This document shows, piece by piece, positions 5,932 to 9,715 of a stretch of 9,715 bases of DNA. The DNA is from CAZVEV01 sp964625865. Its GTDB lineage: Bacteria; Planctomycetota; Phycisphaerae; SM23-33. The DNA lies in the NCBI GenBank assembly GCA_964625865.1, contig CAZVEV010000236.1, forward strand, positions 1-9,715. Direction: 5' to 3'. The notes beneath the pieces were generated by a model. The model searched no databases, had not been told where the DNA came from, and saw only the letters and a program-made list of their open reading frames with translations. Every line of letters starts with the position of its first letter. Position 1 is the stretch's first letter. The translations under genes and the position numbers were made by a program.

Positions 5932-7254
5932 CTACGTGAGTTCGGACAGAGCGCTGCTCATATGATCGGATGCTCGGGAGAGATGGTCTCTGATCGGCTT
6001 GAGTACCGCATCCGCGTGGTGGGCCTGCTTTGAAGCGTCACCCATGATGCTCGCGTAGTTGTCCGGGGCGTCCCCGGTGAGTGCGGGCGCCAGCAAAGCG
6101 ACGATCGCATCGTATTGCTCGGCGGCGGCGTGAAGCGCGCGGGCAGCCGGTGGCGCAAGACGCTTGGCCATTGCCCGGAGATCGTTGGCGGAGTGTTTCG
6201 CTCCGAGAAACGTGGGGAGGGCGGTTGCAGCCGCACAATGGATGCTTCCCTCGTGTCCGTCAGGATGTTGGCCGTCAAAAGGCACTTCCTGCATGGCGGC
6301 GATCCAGACATCCATGGCTGCAACTCCGAACACAATGTTGCGGGGCCCGGGACCAAATGGTGGCGAGTCACCACGAATGCGTTGGGCCGCCCGGGCGAGA
6401 ACCATCTTGTCGATGTCGTTGCTGTCGACCGTGTGCGCGCCGGGCGAGAGTATCCATCCATCTCGGATGAAGGTGATTCTGTTGTTGTCTCTACCGTTGG
6501 AGGCGGCGCCAAGGATCGTGCCATCGTCTCGTGCCTCGGTGACCAGGCCCCAATCGCACCAGAACACATCCTCTGCTTGCCATTCGCCGCAGGACACAAC
6601 CACCTCGCCGGCGTGAAGGGCGTGACGAAGATAGGCGGCTGCGGGCTGACGGGAGTCGTGACAGGGGCATGTGTCATCGTCCGGGTCGCGCTGCCGAGGG
6701 GGGATGTCCTCCAAGAGCTCTGCGGCACTGGGGAACGGGCGCAGGGAGACGCCATAGGCTGCCGCGATGATATCAAGACAGCGGTCACGGCCTTGGAGCC
6801 GCCAGGAGACTCGACACGGCTCCGCTGGGCGTAAGTCCGGCGCGAAGCCATTGCCTGCGAGTAATCGCACCCGGGCATCATCGGCCGGAATCCCCATCGC
6901 GCGGAGTGCGACCGTCATGGCCATGGCGCAGGTGTCGTCACGAGCAACATCCCCCGTGAACCGCATGCTGGCGGCGCGTGGGTCCTTGAAGGCAATGCCA
7001 CCGGCTAGCATGTTGACGTGACGGGTAAGCGCTTCCCAATTCTTGAACCCGTAGTCGACAGCCAAGGCGAACTGGACTTCCGTGAGTTTGATCGTCGCCG
7101 AGAGAATGTCTTCATCGGACTGACCGGAGAACCGATGAAGACCGCGAAGCGTCGGACAGCAAGATGCGTCATGAGCAGCATGAGCTTTGTGCAGGCCCTT
7201 GGCTTGCGTGTGGAGGTACCGCATGGACGGACGGGGTGGGAGTGAACGGGACAT
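5932..7254 (-). CDS. N-terminal YGF-SW module + C39/BtrH-like middle domain + helical C-terminus
   Basis: A 440-residue protein without a signal peptide. Residues 1-80 are the shared module (SCC at 31-33, YGF 68-70, W73). Residues about 93-275 are reminiscent of a C39-peptidase or BtrH-N-like papain fold. A Cys109 sits at the start of a helix (DDTCAMAMTVALRAMG, 106-121), followed by LLAGNGFAPDL (131-141) and a later strand-rich part (VVVSCGEW 218-225; DWGLVTEA 234-241). This is weak remote resemblance only; no confirmed catalytic His is assigned. Residues 310-440 are predicted helical. Many cysteines are present (for example CPC, 196-198). ATG 7254 is chosen because GAAAGGAAGG precedes it by 5 nt and MSRSLPP matches the paralogs. 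It has its own promoter, leader and terminator. Function unknown. Confidence 0.82.
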   Translation of the reverse strand: MSRSLPPRPSMRYLHTQAKGLHKAHAAHDASCCPTLRGLHRFSGQSDEDILSATIKLTEVQFALAVDYGFKNWEALTRHVNMLAGGIAFKDPRAASMRFTGDVARDDTCAMAMTVALRAMGIPADDARVRLLAGNGFAPDLRPAEPCRVSWRLQGRDRCLDIIAAAYGVSLRPFPSAAELLEDIPPRQRDPDDDTCPCHDSRQPAAAYLRHALHAGEVVVSCGEWQAEDVFWCDWGLVTEARDDGTILGAASNGRDNNRITFIRDGWILSPGAHTVDSNDIDKMVLARAAQRIRGDSPPFGPGPRNIVFGVAAMDVWIAAMQEVPFDGQHPDGHEGSIHCAAATALPTFLGAKHSANDLRAMAKRLAPPAARALHAAAEQYDAIVALLAPALTGDAPDNYASIMGDASKQAHHADAVLKPIRDHLSRASDHMSSALSELT

Positions 7255-7394
7255 TGCGACCTTCCTTTCTTGCCGCCTGTTGGCGGACGTGCCTTGGGCC
7301 TGCCAACAAGACTGAAAAGAAGGCTGATCTCTTCTCGTGTGTGAAGGTGGCTTTGAGCCTTTCCGCAGGCCGGGAGGCGACCTTCAACCGCCAC
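7255..7394 (-). ncRNA. Structured SD-sequestering leader, copy E
   Basis: 5' UTR of the 440-aa gene, the most diverged complete copy and about 13 nt longer. P1: 7392-7376. P2: 7359-7349, GGCU-CAA-AGCC, fully paired though different from the others. CCUUC: 7347-7343. Anti-SD CCUUCUUUUC: 7323-7314, against GAAAGGAAGG (7269-7260). The apical stem is replaced by GUUGGC (7307-7302) with GCCAAC (7284-7279), six pairs of unrelated sequence, which is strong evidence that the fold rather than the sequence is kept. Confidence 0.62.
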
Positions 7395-7398
7395 CCGG

Positions 7399-7426
7399 AT
7401 CATACCGCGCGGGGGTAACGACGCAA
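7399..7426 (-). promoter_or_regulatory. Promoter of the 440-aa gene (copy E)
   Basis: Minus strand -35 TTGCGT (7426-7421), 16-bp spacer ending CCGCGCGG, -10 TATGAT (7404-7399), a five-of-six match to the sigma70 -10 consensus. Confidence 0.65.
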
Positions 7427-7441
7427 GCGAGCGGCGCAAAG

Positions 7442-7473
7442 AAAACGGGGCGGATCATGGGTGATCCGCCCCG
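7442..7473 (-). terminator. Rho-independent terminator after the lipoprotein gene
   Basis: Minus strand hairpin 7473-7446: CGGGGCGGATCA, loop CCCA, TGATCCGCCCCG (12 perfect pairs), then TTTTCTTTG. It is 25 bp past the stop codon at 7499. Confidence 0.88.
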
Positions 7474-7498
7474 TTCGGGCGTGGGGCCCTGCGTGGGT

Positions 7499-8884
7499 CT
7501 ATTCCATTGCGGCGACCGCTTTTTCGAGCGAAGCCAGGCCGGCCTTTTCGGCTTCGATGGCCGCTTCCAGGATGGGCACGATCACGGCGATGCGTTCGGG
7601 CGTTCGGGTGCGCTGCTCGACAGTGAGCGGCGTCGGCTCGCCGGCGTGGACTTCTTGGCGGTATTGCTCGTAGAGCTCGAAGGCCTGCTGGTAGTGCTCG
7701 GCGGCCTTGCGCGCGTGACCCGCGGCGGCTTGAGGCAGCTCATCGGCGATTCGGGTCAGCCAGACCGCCGCACACCGTCGGGCCGTCAGACGCTGAAACG
7801 CCGCCCAGCAGAACCACTCGCCGCAGTCGGCAAAGTCCTTGGCGGGATCTCGAACGTCGGCCAGGTACGCTTCCAACGCGGCGATCCCTTGCGGGGCCCC
7901 GACGGCTTCATGCGGCGAGCCCTTTGCCACCGCGTGGGCCAAGGCCTCGCGGAGCAGTTGCGGCCGGGGCAGCGGCTCGCCTTGCGTGTGGAAGACCGCC
8001 ACGTGATAGGGATGCAGCGTGTCGATATCGGTCCACCCACCGCCCGGGCCCGAGCCGCTATCGAAGAAGACTTGGCGTTTCCCGTCGGCCTCGCGGTAAT
8101 CGGAGATCAGCCCCCCGTCGACGTGCTCACTCATGATCGGCACGCCGGCGTCGACGTACTTCTGCACGAACGGCCAGAGCTTGTCGGGCTCTTGCGTTGG
8201 GGCGATCTCGTAGACTTGGCCGAGCCTGGGCGGCAAGAACGCGAAGACCTCGAACGGCCCGTCGCTGCTGCCGTCGCCTTGGACGGCCATGTAGGCCGTG
8301 TAAGGGTCGCCGCCGTAGTTGTAGCCGAAGCTAAAGGCCCAGCCCGTGGCGGCGACGTAGGTCATGTAGTCGATGTCGACGCCGGCATGGTTGAGTGCGG
8401 CGGTAATGCCCAGCGGCACGCCCGCCCCGGCGTATCCGGGAATCTCCGGGTTGCATCGAAGCCTGACCGCCGCCAGCGTGGGCACGTCGGTCACGCCGCG
8501 AGACTGGACGCTCTTGCGCATGGCTTCCCAGCTCTCAAAGCCGTAGTCGAGCGCCAAGGCGAGCTGGGCCTCTTTCAACTTGACCTGGGCGGCCAGCAGG
8601 TCGGCCTCCGAAAGCTCGGCGTACTGACGCAGATGGCGCAACGGCTGACAGCCCGCGGCGTCGCCATAACGCTGGGCCTTGAGAATGTCCTTGGCCTGAT
8701 TCCGGAGGTGTTCGAGATTGGGGTTGGCGGGGAGAGACCGGCTCATGGTAGGCCTTCCTTCTCTGTCAGTGGGTGCTGTTCTCGTGGAGCTGTCGTTGGG
8801 CGTGGGCTGCTCATCGCTCTTGCCGCAGCCGGCGACGGTTATCGTCGCAACGGCGGACGCCAACAGGATCATTCGAAGGGTCAT
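7499..8884 (-). CDS. Putative lipoprotein carrying the YGF-SW module and a C39/BtrH-like domain
   Basis: A 461-residue product. Residues 1-20 form a lipoprotein signal peptide with lipobox VAGC (17-20), so lipidation at Cys20 and membrane anchoring are expected. A polar linker (21-46) follows. Residues 47-126 are the shared module with its own MSRSLP start. About 136-300 resemble a C39/BtrH-like fold (GYAGAGVPLGITAALNHAG, TGWAFSF), but the position of the nucleophile Cys is not cysteine. The C-terminus (about 300-461) is helical. ATG 8884 is supported by GGAAAGGAG 7 nt upstream and by the signal peptide, and overlaps the preceding 37-codon ORF by ATGA. An internal ATG at 8746 also has a good SD (GAAGGAAGG), so a second, unlipidated 415-residue form is possible. 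It is the only module protein here with a secretion signal. Confidence 0.82.
   Translation of the reverse strand: MTLRMILLASAVATITVAGCGKSDEQPTPNDSSTRTAPTDREGRPTMSRSLPANPNLEHLRNQAKDILKAQRYGDAAGCQPLRHLRQYAELSEADLLAAQVKLKEAQLALALDYGFESWEAMRKSVQSRGVTDVPTLAAVRLRCNPEIPGYAGAGVPLGITAALNHAGVDIDYMTYVAATGWAFSFGYNYGGDPYTAYMAVQGDGSSDGPFEVFAFLPPRLGQVYEIAPTQEPDKLWPFVQKYVDAGVPIMSEHVDGGLISDYREADGKRQVFFDSGSGPGGGWTDIDTLHPYHVAVFHTQGEPLPRPQLLREALAHAVAKGSPHEAVGAPQGIAALEAYLADVRDPAKDFADCGEWFCWAAFQRLTARRCAAVWLTRIADELPQAAAGHARKAAEHYQQAFELYEQYRQEVHAGEPTPLTVEQRTRTPERIAVIVPILEAAIEAEKAGLASLEKAVAAME
8681..8746. repeat. 66-bp direct repeat, internal copy (module codons 1-22)
   Basis: Matches 8929-8994 at 63 of 66 positions. 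It encodes the first 22 residues of the shared module inside the lipoprotein gene. The segment between the copies carries the signal peptide and linker. Confidence 0.85.
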
Positions 8885-8994
8885 CGTTCATCTCCTTTCC
8901 GCCCGGGCGGTCGGCTTGGAGATAGACCGAGAATGTCCTTGGCCTGATTCCGGAGGTGTTCGAGACTGGGGTTGGCGGGTAGAGACGGGCTCAT
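8881..8994 (-). CDS. 37-codon truncated array gene, coupled to the lipoprotein gene
   Basis: Reads MSPSLPANPSLEHLRNQAKD (1-20) and two more family residues, then diverges into a Pro/Arg-rich tail and stops. Only the first 22 of the 80 module residues remain, so it cannot fold like its paralogs. It keeps the complete leader cassette and SD (GGAAAGGAAGG, 9011-9001). Its stop TGA (8883-8881) overlaps the start ATG (8884-8882) of the lipoprotein gene, a typical layout for translational coupling. Either it is a decayed duplicate of the gene start or it now works as a short leader ORF that brings ribosomes to the lipoprotein start. The tail region also encodes the SD of the lipoprotein gene. Confidence 0.6.
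   Translation of the reverse strand: MSPSLPANPSLEHLRNQAKDILGLSPSRPPGRKGDER
8929..8994. repeat. 66-bp direct repeat, outer copy
   Basis: Matches 8681-8746 with three mismatches, and the match continues loosely into the SD tract. This copy is at the position where an array gene normally starts. Confidence 0.85.
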
Positions 8995-9122
8995 GGCAAA
9001 CCTTCCTTTCCAATATCGCCCGGGGTCTGCGTGCACGGGCAGAAAAGAAGGTTGATCAAATCGTTCAGGTGAAGGTGGGCTCAGCCCTTTTCGCAGACCA
9101 CGTGGCGGCCTTCAGCCGCCAG
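8995..9122 (-). ncRNA. Structured SD-sequestering leader, copy F
   Basis: 5' UTR of the 37-codon ORF and lipoprotein gene. P1: 9120-9104, loop CUGAAGG. P2: 9087-9077, GGGC-UGA-GCCC, four Watson-Crick pairs. CCUUC: 9075-9071. Anti-SD ACCUUCUUUUCU: 9052-9041, against GGAAAGGAAGGU at 9011-9000, extended by one A-U pair. P4: GCCCG (9040-9036) with CGGGC (9022-9018), a compensatory change from GCCCA/UGGGC of copies B and C. Confidence 0.62.
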
Positions 9123-9127
9123 AGACG

Positions 9128-9155
9128 ATCATACCGCGCGGCTAACACGACGCAA
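9128..9155 (-). promoter_or_regulatory. Promoter of the 37-codon ORF/lipoprotein unit (copy F)
   Basis: Minus strand -35 TTGCGT (9155-9150), 16-bp spacer ending CCGCGCGG, -10 TATGAT (9133-9128). It is the outermost promoter of the array and diverges from the DUF4954 promoter about 65 bp away. Confidence 0.65.
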
Positions 9156-9218
9156 GCGGGTGGAGAGAAAGAAAACGGGGATCGCTCCATGCCAGACGCG
9201 TCCGGTGATCGTGTGCGG

Positions 9219-9247
9219 TTGCATGAACTGGAGGGGCGGAGTATTCT
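9219..9247 (+). promoter_or_regulatory. Candidate sigma70 promoter of the DUF4954 gene
   Basis: Plus strand TTGCAT (9219-9224), 17-bp spacer, TATTCT (9242-9247). It would give a leader of about 60 nt before ATG 9315. Only one copy exists, so there is no comparative support. Confidence 0.35.
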
Positions 9248-9314
9248 CGGCGTGCAAGCCCTATCAGGGATTGCGTGCCTTTCGATGCGAGCCCGAAGAT
9301 GGAGACGGCAGGCC

Positions 9315-9715
9315 ATGGCTGAACTATCGATCCTCCCGACGCAGGACCTGGGGTACGGGTTCATTCCGGCGAAGCATCTGCCCAAGGGGAAGGACGAATA
9401 CTACCTGCGCAACCGCCAGGTCGGCCGGCCCGCCAGCCATTGGCGGCGTCTCAACGCCAAGGAGACCGAGCAACTGATCGCGAACGGCAACATCTGCGAG
9501 AACTGGGACGACGTTCGGGTCGCCAGAGGGTTCAACGCCAGGTTGGTTCGCGGGTGTCAGTTCTCGGGACTGGTTCGGATCGGGCGGTTGCGCGACGTCA
9601 GCCTGTCGGTGCACGACCTGACGATGCCGGTCGGACTGGTGAACAGCCACTTCATCGCCTGCGACATCGGCGACGACGTTGTCGTTCGAAACGTACGATA
9701 CATGGCCCGGACCAT
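9315..9715 (+). CDS. DUF4954 family protein, N-terminal part (runs off the window)
   Basis: 133 complete codons without a stop up to the window end. The segment RRLNAKETEQLIANGNICEN (residues 44-63), then WDDVRV and QFSGLVRIGRLRDVSL, matches the N-terminal pattern of DUF4954 proteins (LT-E-I--L---G-----W--V-V, then a beta-helix-like part with SG--RIG). That family is uncharacterised, usually some 650-700 residues long, and contains hexapeptide-like left-handed helix repeats as in sugar or acyl transferases. The usual role is unknown. ATG 9315 is chosen because GGAG lies 10 nt upstream; an in-frame ATG at 9285 is possible but has a poorer SD. It is transcribed away from the array and shares no leader with it, so it marks the right boundary of the array. 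Confidence 0.8.
   Translation, partial: MAELSILPTQDLGYGFIPAKHLPKGKDEYYLRNRQVGRPASHWRRLNAKETEQLIANGNICENWDDVRVARGFNARLVRGCQFSGLVRIGRLRDVSLSVHDLTMPVGLVNSHFIACDIGDDVVVRNVRYMART

Noticed and set aside
7337..8947. Long plus-strand open frame of 536 codons
   Set aside because: It is antisense to the lipoprotein gene and runs through the leader and terminator. Its translation shows no recognisable domain, while the minus frame has a signal peptide, the shared module and an SD.
1..9180. Intergenic repeats as a CRISPR array or transposon ends
   Set aside because: The copies are about 1-2.5 kb apart with genes between them, without short regular spacers, terminal inverted repeats or a transposase. 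Promoter, RNA stems and SD explain the conserved parts.

Overview
The window is a GC-rich bacterial segment whose genes lie almost entirely on the minus strand. The taxon cannot be fixed from the sequence. The expanded family of large proteins with an 80-residue 'YGF-SW' N-terminal module, next to a DUF4954 gene, fits a planctomycete (Planctomycetota) best. That is inference from family knowledge, not a database result.

Layout, in the direction of minus-strand transcription (right to left). At the right edge a plus-strand DUF4954 gene (9315 onward, cut by the window end) diverges from the array. Then come a 37-codon truncated array gene (8881-8994), overlapped by ATGA with a lipoprotein gene (7499-8884); a 440-aa paralog (5932-7254); a 641-aa paralog with TPR-like repeats and a C-terminal beta-sandwich (3779-5704); a short-chain dehydrogenase (2639-3544); a paralog with a GNAT-like core and ankyrin repeats (1142-2443); and, 23 bp behind it, an alpha-toroid (QW-motif) protein (135-1118). 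A further leader copy at positions 1-67 implies another unit beyond the left edge.

Four proteins (starts 2443, 5704, 7254 and internal 8746) share a gap-free 80-residue N-terminal module with an invariant Cys33 and YGF/W signature, each joined to a different C-terminal part. The 37-codon ORF keeps the first 22 residues. The SDR keeps only the first seven (MSHSLPP).

The most striking feature is not protein coding. Six copies of one intergenic cassette are present, five complete. Each holds a sigma70-like promoter with exactly 16 bp spacing (TTGYRT-N16-TANSAT, spacer ending CGCGCGG or TGCGCGG) and a roughly 125-140 nt 5' leader. The leader has a hairpin at the predicted 5' end (P1, loop containing GAAGG), a 4-bp/triloop hairpin (P2) followed by invariant CCUUC, and a pyrimidine tract complementary to the Shine-Dalgarno tract (GGAAAGGAAGG) over 10-12 pairs, capped by a stem (P4). 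P2 and P4 show compensatory base changes between copies. This suggests a conserved cis-regulatory RNA that hides the ribosome binding site. Terminators of the upstream genes precede four of the cassettes, so each array unit looks like an independently transcribed gene under one shared control logic. Its signal is unknown.
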